Positions 44,885-56,709 of a stretch of DNA of 64,000 nt are shown piece after piece. The notes beneath the pieces are model-generated. The model searched no databases, was not told where the DNA came from, and was given only the letters and a program-made list of their open reading frames with translations. Position 1 is the first letter of the stretch. Each line of letters starts with the position of its first letter. A program made the translations under genes and the position numbers. Source of the DNA: Arcuatula senhousia (Eukaryota; Mollusca; Bivalvia; Mytilida; Mytilidae); contig OZ020308.1 of the NCBI GenBank assembly GCA_963971305.1, positions 16,401,092 through 16,465,091 on the forward strand, in the 5' to 3' direction.

Positions 44885-45700
44885 TACACTTCAGGGTACC
44901 CATCTCTTATCCCTAACTCCTCCTAAACCCCTTGATGGATTTTCATGAAACTTCACAAAATCTTTGTGACATAATGTAGATGCGCATCTACTATTTTAAA
45001 ATTTGATCAGAATGATTTTTGGGGTTTCCCATAGCAAAACATGGACTTAGCCATTCGACAATAAGGGGGTACCAATCTTTTATCCACAACTCCTCCTAAA
45101 CCCCTTGATGGATTTTCATGAAACATTCACAAAATTTTTGTGACATAATGTAGATGCGCACCTACTATTTTAAAATTTGATCAGAATGATTTTTGGGGTT
45201 TCCCATAGCAAAACATGGACTTAGCCATTCGACAATAAGGGGGTACCAATCTCTTATCCACAACTCCTTCTAAACCCCTTGATGGATTTTCATGAAACAT
45301 TCACACAATCTTTGTGACATAATGTAGATGTGCACCTACTATTTCAAAGTTTGATCCGAATGATTTTTTGGGTTTCCCATAGCAATACATGGATTTAGTC
45401 TTTCAAGTACATGGGGGTACCAACTTCTTATCCACAACTCATCCTAAACCCCTTGATGGATTTTCATGAAACTTTCACACAATCTTTGTGACAAAATGTA
45501 GATGTGTATTTCCTATTTTAAAATTTTATCAGAATGATTTTTTGGGCTTCCCATAGCAAAACATGAACTTGGCCATTTGACAAGAAGGGTTACCGATCTC
45601 TTATCCGCACCCTTGATGGATTTTCATGAAACCTTTACACAGTCTTTGTGACATAATGAAGATGTGCACCTCCTATTAAGAAATTTTACCTGATTGATTT
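44885..45700 (+). repeat. Tandem array, about 174-bp unit, five copies
   Basis: GGGTACC or a variant marks unit starts near 44,894, 45,067, 45,241, 45,415 and 45,588. Each unit carries CTTGATGGATTTTCATGAAA and GTGACATAATGTAGATG. The array is preceded by a CCGTCCATCCGTCCTTCCGT leader. Such pearl-like arrays are common in bivalve genomes. Confidence 0.88.
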
Positions 45701-46640
45701 ATTTTTGGGGGGAGAGTATTTATTTGTGAGCTGCCGCTCACAGTTTTTCTATTTTTGTTCTGTTATGGTATGAACTCTGCTGTATGACTCCCAATTCGGA
45801 TAATTAAAAGTTACATTGCATTTCTTAGATCTTGCAATGTAATTATTATAACCTATTTTACATACATACTATTGTTGCATCATACCCTCTGTATCATTTT
45901 GTGATGTCAGTAAGTTTCCATGAGCTTCAGTCGCCCTCGGTCACCCTGGTATGAAGAATGAACATTTGAAGTGTGTATATCTTAGACACTGTTGCCCCGC
46001 TTGGCAAATAAAATTATAAATAAATATATGTTTCAAAAACCTCCCCATCCCACTGGTAGATCCAGAAATGTATATAAGACGGCATTGGTCAATCTTTACA
46101 GATTTCTTATATTTCCAACTGCATTCTTGTTTTGTTTTGTAGTTCATATGAAGATTTTTTAAATGAATTATGAAATCCAAATATCATTATTAGCTTTCAG
46201 TAAATCACAAGAATGGATAATTTTGCATCATTTACCCAAGAGCTTTTAAAGCCTTCAGCGATCCCCATGTCTGTTTAGTATGCTAGTTAATTCGCAGGAT
46301 CCCTAACCAAATCAAAAGGCTTGTTTTTTATGATCCCTCATTGCCTTCAACTTGTACTTTTCTTTGTCTTATTTCAACCCCTGACTAGCTGTTTCAGGGA
46401 AATTAGCTTTTGAAAACAATTGGTCATTCATGTGAAAAATAAAGGTCACAGCCAGCATCCGAAGCATGCATTGTGCTTAGCATCACTAAGTGCACCTACC
46501 AAACCAATATCATTGATGTGGCACTTGTCAGTAAGCGTGTATGGATCTTAACAATTCTTCTGTAAGTGGTTACGGACGCCGACGCCGGGGGTATCACATA
46601 AGCCTAGGCCTCCTCACTTTCGTGAGTAGAGCTAAAAATA
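45701..46640. other. Non-coding DNA ending in a repeat terminus
   Basis: 46,570-46,640 carries GACGCCGACGCCGGGGGTAT, a CTCACTTTCGTGAG hairpin and GAGCTAAAAA. This is similar in layout to the family C terminus at 54,890-54,972, so it is probably the end of another element. Confidence 0.5.
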
Positions 46641-47380
46641 AAAAGTGTCAAAATCTTCGGATGTAGGTTCTTAAGCGCTTAAAAATGTTACTACACCCGA
46701 CGGAAACAGACGCACTAGGCGACGAAGAACAGGGGGGCATACCACCTCAGTGTTACTACGTAGTTTGACCTTTTAGTATACCAGTACTTCCTTTTTTTAG
46801 TCGTTAATCGTTAGATTTGTCTAATGACATTTCAATCTCTGAAGTTTGTTTTCGTGTACCTAGAAGACATGCTAAAGGCACATTAAAAATAGTCTTGTTT
46901 TACATATTTATCCAAAAAAGTTACAAACATATGAATTACAATGTTTTACCTTATGCCATAAGCATAACCATTCGTAAGACGTGAATACGTTTTTTTCCAT
47001 ATTTGTGAATTTTAATTTGTTTTATAATTGCTTTCGTCTAACTCTTCCGCATCTTTATCGGGTTATTTTGTATGAAATTCTTAAATGGGTTATCCCTAAT
47101 ATATAAAACGATAATTCATACGTACGGGTAAAGACTTTAATATGTAAAATACTCTATAGCTCTAAAACGGTTTTAATATTTTGACAAAACTTTTAAAGAA
47201 TGATTTCCATCAACATAAATTTTAATCAGATAAGATATATAGCTTCTACAAAGCAATCGAGTTGATTGTAGAATTTCTAACGTCAAGGGAAATAAATTTG
47301 ATTATTTTAATGACGAGGCTAACCGAGCGATTAAAATATAAAATGTATTTCCTGAGATGTAAGAAATTGAAGGTTTTTCT
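46641..47380. other. Non-coding DNA
   Basis: Nothing was recognised. Confidence 0.4.
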
Positions 47381-47381
47381 A

Positions 47382-48051
47382 CGGTGGCAGAATGCGGCCA
47401 TGAGAAAAAAAATAATATCACGTTCCCTCAAGATAGTTATTGCGTTCCCTCAAGATATTTATCTCGTTCCCCCAAGATTACATCACGCTCCCTCAAAATA
47501 ACATTGCGTTCCCTCAAGATAACATCACGCTCCTTCAAGATAACATTGCGTTCCCTCAATATAATTATTGCGTTCCCTCAAGATAATTATCTCGTTACCA
47601 CAAGATAATTATCTCGTTCCCCCAAGATAATTATTTCGTTCCCTCAAGATAACACCACGTTCTCTCAAGATCATTATCACGTTCCCTCAAGATACCATCA
47701 CGTTCCCTCAGATAACACGGCGTGGTCATTATAACATTTAACTTATCTTGTGGGAACGCGATAATGATCTTGAGGGAACGTGATGTTATCTTGAGGGAAC
47801 GTGGTGTCATCTTGAGGGAACGCGATAACTATCTTGAGGGAATGCAATGTTATCTTGAGGGAACGCAATAACTATTTTGAGGTAACGCGATAACTATCTT
47901 GAGGGGACGCAATAACTATTTTGAGGGAACGCGATGATATCTTGATGGAACGCAATAACTATCTTGAGGGAACGCAATGTTCTTTTGAAGGAACGTGATG
48001 TTATTTTGAGGGAACATGATATTTTTTTTTCATGGCCACATTCTGCAACTG
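47382..48051. mobile_element. Foldback element of CGTTCCCTCAAGATA repeats
   Basis: TIRs (CGGTGGCAGAATGCGGCCATG and a near-complement at 48,030-48,051) enclose two opposed arrays. About a dozen CGTTCCCTCAAGATA copies run rightward (47,420-47,715), and about a dozen TATCTTGAGGGAACG copies fill 47,745-48,015. The whole 670 bp can fold into one hairpin. No coding; the target duplication is not clear. Confidence 0.88.
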
Positions 48052-48059
48052 TATTATTC

Positions 48060-48850
48060 TCTAATGTCTACAGGTAAAAATTGCAAAAGGTTGATCATCA
48101 GTTGCACGTGCAATGACGCTGAAAACAAAATTTTCTCTAATAGTCTATCAGCCAAATCGAAAAAAGCCTCTAGTATTCGAGATGCATGTCTACCCCTGGG
48201 AAGAGCAGTTTGTTTGGTGGTTTGGTATATTTTAACATCTAAACTTTCAAATTTACCTTTTTATACAGGACAAAAAGTGTCAAAAACATTTTGAATGCAC
48301 CCATTTTGACAGACACAATTCATTTTGAAAGCATTGAATTCATATTGCTGTCAAATAGGGCTCTTTTAAACACTCTGTATACGTGACTTTTTTTGTTTAA
48401 TTTTGTAATGTTTTTCGTCGCTGTAGTTATATTTGCAATGTCGTTTGCTTTCAATCATTGATATGTATTCTTATGATAACAGTCGATGGTTATTTAGAAA
48501 GTTACATCAATTGGCAGATAATCGAGCCTCAATACTTCCTATGCACCTGAGTACAGAAACGATGCATTTAACATTCTGTTACATGATGTCTATTCGATAA
48601 AAAATATGTTTTTATTTCAAATGTGTGGTAATATACAAATACACATCGATATACTCATCAAGAACCAAATTTGCACAATGCTTTTTTAGTTAAAGGGGGT
48701 CTATGTACATGCTTCTGAAATACTAAGACAATATTTTGTTCTCTGATACCAAATGAATTGCACAAAACGGTTCAAACATGTAGAAATATAGTAAAATTTA
48801 AATGTATGTACACTATATAATTGCTTATTTTCCTTGTTTACTTTGTTATT
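48060..48850 (+). repeat. Dispersed repeat family E, copy 1
   Basis: It matches, in reverse complement, 58,605-59,430. Shared landmarks are AACCAAATTTGCACAATGC, AACATTCTGTTACATG, ACTCTGTATACGTG and GGTTCAAACATGTA. Frames of up to 92 codons are not conserved between the copies. Confidence 0.85.
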
Positions 48851-49935
48851 TCCATGTTCTTTCATAAAATATTTGATGTGCTAATTACAAAATTTGAGTA
48901 TATGTAAGTTATAAGACGAATAAGATACATCTCATTTCAAAGAAATGTCACTAAATGAAAATATTTTCCTGCATCAATAAAGCAATAACTTTTTGATATG
49001 AATCGGTATAGTTTTTTTTTTATTTCAATAGTTACATTGTCGAAATAGGGTGGGGGGCTAATCTAGAAGTGTATTGTTTGTAAACTACCTTTTTTAGGGA
49101 GGTAATGAAATGCATCGAAAGATTAAAACCGTCACTACAGAAATCATTTAGGACATATGTTGCAAAAGCGTTAAGTCGTGTATTTGTTGGGGAGAAGTTT
49201 GTTGTATCTCGGCACCAATAACATAAATGTAAAACGAACATGCTTTCCTGTCCTAAGGTAAAGCTTTCCGTTTGCAATAGTAAGTATACTAGAAAGTGAT
49301 ATGATATATTGTTATATACAATTTTAAATTTAAAAAACAGTATAAACTGCTAAATTAGTAGAAATAATCTTTTCGGGGTTTACCTTGCCTTTTGTTTAAA
49401 CATCACATTTAGTTAAGGATGTGAATGCTTTTGAGTCTCAAATGTACAAAACATTGGTTATTGAAGGGTTAGTTTGTTGTCCTTACATAACAGTCAGAGT
49501 CATGTTATCCTCTGACCATTTATATGTAAAATTCTACATGTTAAAGAACAAGAACAGCCATACTAATTAATACAATTCAAACTTGAAATTTGATAGCATT
49601 GCTCTAATGTTTATAACTTACTGTAAACCTTTAAGACGTAAAATATGGTTCATATCTCATACCATCGATGTGCTTCCTGGGACTTCTTAGCAAAAGGTTT
49701 TAACGATGGTCAAGTCTACATCAATTAAATGTCTTTGCATCATTTGATAAGTGTTCGGGAGAGTGGCTTTGATGTTTCCGACAGTAACTTTAATATAACA
49801 ATGCATTTCATTTTAATACGTAATTTAAAAAAAAATTGTGAAATATTTGTTCCGATATTTTTGAATTACTTGTTATCGAAAGATGCTCACCAAATACTGT
49901 CTCGTGGTATACAGACGCTGGCTCAAATGGACGAT
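48851..49935. other. Non-coding DNA
   Basis: Nothing was recognised. Confidence 0.4.
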
Positions 49936-50143
49936 AAAGAGATGTGGAATAAATGTACGCGACACAACCAATATTAAAGAAACGGCAATTTAAAAAATCA
50001 CAATGGAAGTACATCGTTTTTCTTGCACTGTCAAACAAATTCAAACTTTTCAATTAGCAAACGCTTATTGGGAAAATATGAAACAATCTAGACAAAAGTT
50101 CAGAAGTGTAATGAAAAGGTGTTATTTGCAAAAATAGCAATGC
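49936..50143 (+). repeat. Dispersed repeat family B, left part of the split copy
   Basis: 49,940-50,010 matches 6,985-7,050. The following 130 bp has no counterpart in the copy at 7 kb, so it is either an older small insertion or sequence lost from the other copy. Confidence 0.7.
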
Positions 50144-52694
50144 CACGCCAGACAGTCGGTTAATCGAGGAAAAAGTCTGTTGATTTACCTGTATATGCAG
50201 TTAAATGGGAAATGAGTCTGTTGATGGAGTAGGTAATAGGTCTGTTGAGAGTAAAATTGAAATTTAATTCACAAATTCTCTGGAAAACGTCTATTTTTTA
50301 CATGAATAAGTATCCAATCAAAAACAAAAAGTGTAGGACAAAATGATATTCATTTCAGCATCATTTACAATTATTCCACAGACAGAAAGCCATCACAGTT
50401 TGCAACAAAACGAATAGGCGCAGAGACAGTAGCAGCAGCATTAAGGACTAAAAAAACATGTTTTCACCAAAAATCGATAAGTCTCTTAGAAATTAATCAC
50501 AGATTTGGTACCAAAATGTGTGGTTAGTTATTAGCTAAATTATTGGTTATTAAAATTTTAACATATAAATATTTTAGATATGGTTAATCGTCCTTTTATT
50601 AAAAATTTGACGGTTAAAGTCTGTTGATGAGTTGGTTAATGTCTTTTTTGTCAGTTGATGAGTCAATTAACCAGTACAAAACGGTAATATAATGGTATAC
50701 TGAGCGTTAAGAAGGTGATGAAATGATGATACTTCAAACTTTAGATACGTCTAATGTCTTTATAAGGCAAAGAAGTCAAATCATATTTTCAATTGAGTGT
50801 TAAAAAGGAAGAAATGAGTAGAATCATCTGAAAATGACAGGAAAATCTGCGATTTGTTTCATTGTCGATTTCACTTTGTGTCCGTGTGTCAGTCCGCTAC
50901 AAAGTTAATGGAAGCAACTGATATGTAACTTTTGAGCATAATTTAGAAATAGTTTGTGAGTAGTATACATGTATCCTGTTGACGTGCATACAATAATTTT
51001 TATCCCGTTTTTTTGGAGGTGATTTGTACTGAGCAACTTGCTAACAAATCATCTAATCATCATGTCTTCGTCATATTATTGTTGTTGTATCTGCTTTGAA
51101 ACTATCCACCATTTTGGTAGTTAAGGGGGATGTACCTTTTTAATAGTGATATTTTTGCCAATGAACCCGCTATTATTCTAGATAAAGTTGAACTGGTCAT
51201 AACGAGCTAATTTACAACATTTTACCTATCTTGCTTTTCCACAGGTTTTTACTCTTAAATAAAGTGTAATGCTTACCTATTAATAAATCAGAAAAAAACT
51301 TTTCCTGCAAAATTTATAACTCCTATTATCTTTAAAACGATTTGGGGAAGCTAATTTTTTTGTTTCGTCTGCGACTTTAGTCGCTAAAGGCAAGACAACT
51401 TCTTTCTGTCGTCGGCGGCGGTGTAAATTTATTGTAAGGCTTCTGTAATAGTTTTTGTAGAGCGCCTCTGATGAGTCTTGAATAGACGAAACGCGCGTCA
51501 GGCGATTATTTTTGTGGTGTGACTAAGTGTGTGTTAATTATGTTCCAACAAATTTAGCTTGAAATCTTGCAATTTGAAAGCTGTGGGAGATGACGTAAAG
51601 ATTAGTTCATGCGCATAAATTGAAGTTTTGTAATTAATGATTGTTTTTTGGAATTGGACCTTCCATGATTCAACTACTCTAAAAGTCAAAATTCTGAAAA
51701 AAATAAATGCATAACCAACAAACACACACAATAGCACAAACAAACCGGAAATACAAAATACGAAAAACTGAACAGCAACTGACAACTTGAATTCAGGTCA
51801 AAACGAGAGCTGACCGGGAAGAGTAAGTTGTTCATCCCTGTTGCAAAGTACAAGTCTCAATGCTAGTTACAATTCAGCGTGTAAAATCAAGTATAGGAGT
51901 ACGTAATGACCCTATGACAAACAATGCACTTATCTGAGAGAATGAAATCACACTATAAGCCGATCATGTCTTTCATAAGACCTTCATAAGAAAAAATAAC
52001 AAACATAAAATTATGTAAAAAATTACGAATTATCGAAATTTATTAAGAAATAAGTTGTATTCATATAATTATTCTTTTGATGAATATTCTCTTTTATAAT
52101 GTTTTTGGCCACAACATATATAGCGAATGCTGACTAATTGATTAATATATTTACTCTCAACAGACCGATTAACAGATTGAGTTTTCATTGACCGACTCAT
52201 CAACAGACTGTGTTTTAACTAAAACATGATTTATAGCACAAAAACTTAAAATTGAGCACAATGGTTTTGCATATAAATAAAATAGAACACATCCGATGTA
52301 ATGCATCTGCTGGTGTGCAACAAGAAAAACGTTATTTTGATATTTATTAGGATTTTGCATGGTTTGTTTACATTTTTGAATGCTAAAATGTTAATGAAAT
52401 ATATACTGAGTAAAACGCCTTTTCATTTTATAGCTTATTATATTGGTGTTAATACAAACTTTTAACATTTTAAATTAAAGTATTCTTTTTCATTTTGTTA
52501 GACATAATTGGTTTTGCTAATTGATTTACCATATCAGTGAAAATATGTGTTATTTACTAACCTTACGATGTTTTTCTCGATACTTCCATATCAACAGACT
52601 CGAATCGACTCCATCAACAGACTCATTTCCCATTTAACTGCATAAACAGGTAAATCAACAGACTTTTTCCTCGATTAACCAATTGTCTGGCGTG
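50144..52694. mobile_element. TIR element with GTCTGTTGA motifs, 5-bp target duplication (family D2)
   Basis: The ends are CACGCCAGAC and GTCTGGCGTG with AATGC on both sides (50,139-50,143 and 52,695-52,699). The TIR similarity runs about 80 bp. The length is 2,551 bp. GTCTGTTGA occurs at 50,175, 50,216, 50,240 and 50,619; its complement occurs at 52,157, 52,200, 52,591, 52,614 and 52,655. GGTTAAT words are interspersed. No open frame over 83 codons. It carries a hammerhead motif at 51,463-51,504. It sits inside a family B repeat. Confidence 0.92.
51463..51504 (+). ncRNA. Type I hammerhead ribozyme motif
   Basis: Helix I CGCCT/AGGCG (5 bp) closes the core CTGATGA. Helix II is GTC/GAC with a 7-base loop, followed by GAAA. 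A minimal helix III (AC..GT with loop GCGC) and the cleavage triplet GTC at 51,497-51,499 complete it. All conserved core bases are present. Such mini-helix-III hammerheads are known in Penelope-like elements and animal retrozymes. Confidence 0.85.
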
Positions 52695-52699
52695 AATGC

Positions 52700-53041
52700 A
52701 ATAAAAACTATTAATAGCCAGCAGTCTTCAACATGACCAGAGGTCACTGCTCGCCGTCTTGCATTGGCCCAAGACTAAAAATACAATACATAAGATTCAA
52801 ACAAATCCCTAGATTATCAAAGAAAGACCCATTTCTGGACATAAAACAAAAAACAGATAGTAGAAAAGGACAAACAAAAACTTTGATAAGGATTCCTGGC
52901 TTAGGACAGGTACATATAAAATGTGGCGGGGTTACACTAGTTTTTTGGGCCCAACCTTCCCCTATTGTATATCTTGTACAAAGCACAAAAACAAATAACA
53001 GACTTTAAAAATCAAATCGATAAAAGTTCAAGAGAGAACCT
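52700..53041 (+). repeat. Dispersed repeat family B, middle part of the split copy
   Basis: It continues the family B sequence as in 7,065-7,400 (CAACATGACCAG, CCATTTCTGGACATA, GGGCC(C)AA). It ends at the GAACCT duplication of the next insertion. Confidence 0.85.
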
Positions 53042-53441
53042 CACTGGCGGTTGGCGGCTACTCGTAACGGCAGTTACGAGTATCTCAAGATGGCGGGGGA
53101 TATTTCTGGAAAGTCGGATTTTACATTATATCTTTTATAAAAGATTTTCTTTTGAATGAAAATAGAAAGAATACCGAGGCTAATGACATACAGTTGCCAT
53201 CTAACATACGCAATAGTAGTGTGAAACTCGTGAATCGTCAATCTAAACAACACGAAGCTGTCGGTAACTGTAATGATGAGATACTCGTAACCGTAAAATA
53301 TGTTTTTGAGAAGATACTCGTAACTGACCGTTGCCGAGTTGGCATTTAAAACTTGTTATGTATTTTGTATGCTGTGCAGTTTGTTTTGGGGATGTCTTGG
53401 CCTTTTCGGTAATTCAAAATCAAATTTCCCCATTGGTAGAG

Positions 53442-53522
53442 CTTCGAAAACAATATTTCACTTGGAGATACGCAACTGGAAGCAACGAAAGCGTATCTCC
53501 AAGTGGAATATTGTTTTCGAAG
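53442..53522. repeat. Hairpin with 32-bp stem
   Basis: CTTCGAAAACAATATTTCAC and following bases to 53,473 pair with 53,491-53,522 with one mismatch; the loop is 17 bases. Confidence 0.85.
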
Positions 53523-53639
53523 GCCTACCTGAATATCATAAAAAATATCTTATATGTTAATTCATCTTTAGATATACTACAAGATGAAATAATACATACA
53601 ATTATTTATGATTGGTGAATAAATAAGATAACATTAATC

Positions 53640-54972
53640 AGGCATCCCTGCCATAAGGGGCTTTTCTTTAAGGGGTCATCTGACAACTGAGACCAAATGG
53701 AGACTTTTGTGAAGCTTTTGTAAAGAGCTGCATGTTTAAGCAAGCAACATCTTTTCTTTCTGTGTCCAACGCTGAAGAAACGTTATTTTTGACCTGTAAG
53801 GGGCCATAACCCCTATAAAGGGTCATCTGACAAGTTCGACCCAATGGAGACTTTCATAGAGCTTAATGAGCTGAACATTTAAGAAAGCAACATCTTTTCT
53901 CTTTTGAAATAGTTTTCATTCTATAGGGCAAAAAGATGAAAAAACACTATTTTCAATCTGTTAGGGGTCATAACCCATATAAGGGGTCATCTTAAAGACG
54001 ACTTTTGTAGAGCTTAATAAGCTAAACATTTAAGCAAGCAACAGTTTTCATTATCTGCAATAGTTTTCATTATATAGGCCAAAAACACTAGTTTTCACCT
54101 TTAAGGGGCTGTAACCCCTATAAGGGGTCATCTGATAACTTCGACCCTTTGAAGACTTTTGTAGAGCTAAACGAGCTGAACATTTAAGCAAGCAACATCT
54201 TTTCTCTATCTGCAATAGTTTTCATTTTAAAGGCCAAAAACACTAGCTTTCACCTTTAAGAGGCTGTAACCCCTATAAGGGGTCATCTGATAACTTCGAC
54301 CCTTTGAAGACTTATGTAGAGCTAAATGAGCTGAACATTTAAGCAAGCAACAGCTTTTCTCTATCTGCAATAGTTTTCATTCTGTGGGCCAAAAACACTA
54401 TTTTTCGCCTTTAAGGGGCTGTAACCCCTATAAGGGGTCATCTGACAACTTCGACCCTATAAAGACTTTTGTAGAGCTAAATGAGCTGAACATTTAAGCA
54501 AGCAACATGTTTTGTCTATCTACAATAGTTTTCATTCCATAGGGTAAAAACATGAAAAAGGCTATTTTTGACCTTTAAAGGGCCATAACCCCTATTAGGG
54601 TTCCTCTGACAACGTCGACTCAATGGAGACTTTTTTTAGAGCTATAGATTCTGAAAAGCCTAAGATCCTTCGGATTTTTGCTTTCTGTTATGGTTGCTGA
54701 GCTATAAGCCATTTTAAGTGGTTTTACCCTATGTTCTATTTTTAGTAACAGCAGCCATGTTTTTTATCGAATCATTTCAAAATGAGGATCGTTTGTTTCC
54801 AACATGTCATACTAGTATACCATTCCTGCAAAGTTTCAGTCAAATTGGTTCACTCAGTGGTTTCAGAGGAGAAGATTTTTGAAATTGTTAACGGATGACG
54901 ACAGACGACGGACGAAGACGGACGCATAGTGATGGCATAAGCTCACATGTCTTTTGGCAAGGTGAGCTAAAA
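53640..54972 (-). repeat. Array element family C, minus orientation
   Basis: Seven or so units of about 130-150 bp share GGGGTCATCTGACAACTT, GAGACTTTTGTAGAGCT, CATTTAAGCAAGCAAC and TCTATCTGCAATAGTTTTC. The block ends with GACGACAGACGACGGACG and a (GCTCAC...GTGAGC)TAAAAA terminus at 54,940-54,972. It is nested within the element at 53,042. Confidence 0.85.
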
Positions 54973-55469
54973 AGGATGGGGTCCAATGAACATTTTTAAT
55001 GAAGCTTCATGTTAAAATTGTGCGATCGTGAAAAAGAAGAAAAAGAACTATAAATAGATTAAGTACGCTACTAATGAAGTGAACTCGACATACAATGAAG
55101 CATGCATCCCCCCCCAAAAAAAATAAATAAATAAAAAAGTTAGAAAATATGCCAAATTAAAAGATGATAAAACGCTTTTTATTTGGCTGAAAAGAGGTTA
55201 CTTCTTGATATAGGCATATAATGATATGGTTTTTTTTTAAGTCATGAATACCGGAGGCGGGAACGCCGAGCTTCTAGGGGTACGCGTCCCCGCATGTGGG
55301 GACAGGAAGACAATTCCTTTAAATACATGTAATAATATGATAATTGAAAGTCTTTGTGGTGAACAAGCCCGCAACAGAGCCTTACTTAACTAAGGGTCAC
55401 ATTTATGTTCATCGCCCTTTTATAACCTCTAAAAAGTTACTAGAACGGTGACTGAACAGAGGGGTATAG

Positions 55470-55972
55470 CAGTTTGGCGTTTGGGTCTATGATTTTATTT
55501 TTATTTATTGTGAGTATTATATGTAAAAATGAACCTTGCTTTATTACCACATGTATATGTCCGGTAAAAAATTGAGGGTCAGAATTTTTATATCCTTACA
55601 CACGCCTGGGAAACTCGAAAGTCGCAACCAAAATTCCGGGACTCGGAATGTTGTGATTTACATTTAATGTAATAAACTTTAGAAATCGGAGAATGACACT
55701 CCATGTATACTCGTTGAATAATTGTAAATAAAGCAAAAACAGTTTATTTTGGTCAATTAATAACGTTAAATTACATTTTTCCTCAAATCCGGACTTGCTC
55801 TGGTTAATAAAATTGTCTTGACAATTTAAAAACGATTCTCCGATTCTTGCAAAAAGTGTTCTTTCACTTAGTATCAATAAACTTCCGGGAAACAATATTT
55901 GGTTGCGACTTGCGAGTTTCCCAGGCGTGTTACAATAAATAAAAAATAAAATCAAAGGCCAAAACGCCTCTG
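55470..55972. mobile_element. Palindromic MITE with GGCGTTTGGGTC-type ends
   Basis: The outer arms (TTGGCGTTTGGGTCTATGAT and the complement of 55,935-55,972) resemble the ends of the MITE at 38,083. The inner arms ACACGCCTGGGAAACTCG (55,600) and its complement (55,910-55,928) extend the palindrome. The left arm has about 70 extra bases. No clean target duplication. Confidence 0.75.
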
Positions 55973-56709
55973 ATAGAGCTTAAAGATCCAATTCACTCAT
56001 TTACTTCAATAATAAGCTTCGAAGAGCGCTGCATGATACTACCGCAATATAGCGAACACGGTACGTTCCGCCCAATATGGAAAGTAAATTGCTCTTGACA
56101 CATATATACAGCCAGTGGTGGGTTGCCAACTTTTTTTTGCCCATGCAGCCTTTGGTAGACTTTTTTGATATAAGACATTGAAGTGAAATTCCACAGCATT
56201 TGGTTAACCATAATAAAAGTTACTACATGTATTGGAACAAACAAAAAAGCTGCATTTTGGTCCTTTTTTGCCCTTATTCCTAAACGAAAAAAGGGGGATC
56301 CCCAAAATCATTTTTTTTGTGGTCGTATAAAAATTACCAACACATAGAATACTAGTAATTTATATATTTTTTAAATGTACTATCAATAATTTTAATATAA
56401 TATTTGTTCGTTACCAACATCATACCTTAGCAGTTACGCGTATCGTCACTGTTTTCGATTTTGCAGTTACGAGTATCAATTATGTTTTTAAATATAAGAA
56501 ATTCTAGAAGTAGAAGGCATTTTACTTAAAAAGATAAAACGGAATATCTGTATTTTTTCATTTGTCATCGACCTGACATCAAAAGACTTTGTTTTCGAAG
56601 CGAGATTCATCGTTTTGGAAGCGATAAAAAAAATAATCAGAAAATCCTCCGCCATCTTATGATACTCGTAACTGCCGTTACGAGTAGCCGCCAACCGCCA
56701 GTGGAACCT

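Larger units (their letters stand above)
53042..56703. mobile_element. TIR element with TACTCGTAAC motifs, 6-bp target duplication (family D3)
   Basis: The ends are CACTGGCGGTTGGCGGC and its complement, with TIR similarity of about 60 bp. GAACCT flanks both sides (53,036-53,041 and 56,704-56,709). The length is 3,662 bp. The TIR itself contains a palindrome, TACTCGTAAC-GGCA-GTTACGAGTA. Further TACTCGTAAC copies occur at 53,282 and 53,315, and GTTACGAGTA at 56,466. Nested inside are a hairpin (53,442), a family C array (53,640-54,972) and a MITE (55,470-55,972). Nothing coding is visible. Confidence 0.92.

Noticed and set aside
47420..48015. Regularly repeated 15-bp words with variable spacers, superficially CRISPR-like
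   Set aside because: The spacers are short and drawn from a small set, and orientation flips in the middle. The structure is a eukaryotic foldback element.
55596..55955. 119-codon minus-strand frame
   Set aside because: It lies entirely within the palindromic MITE and reads both arms.
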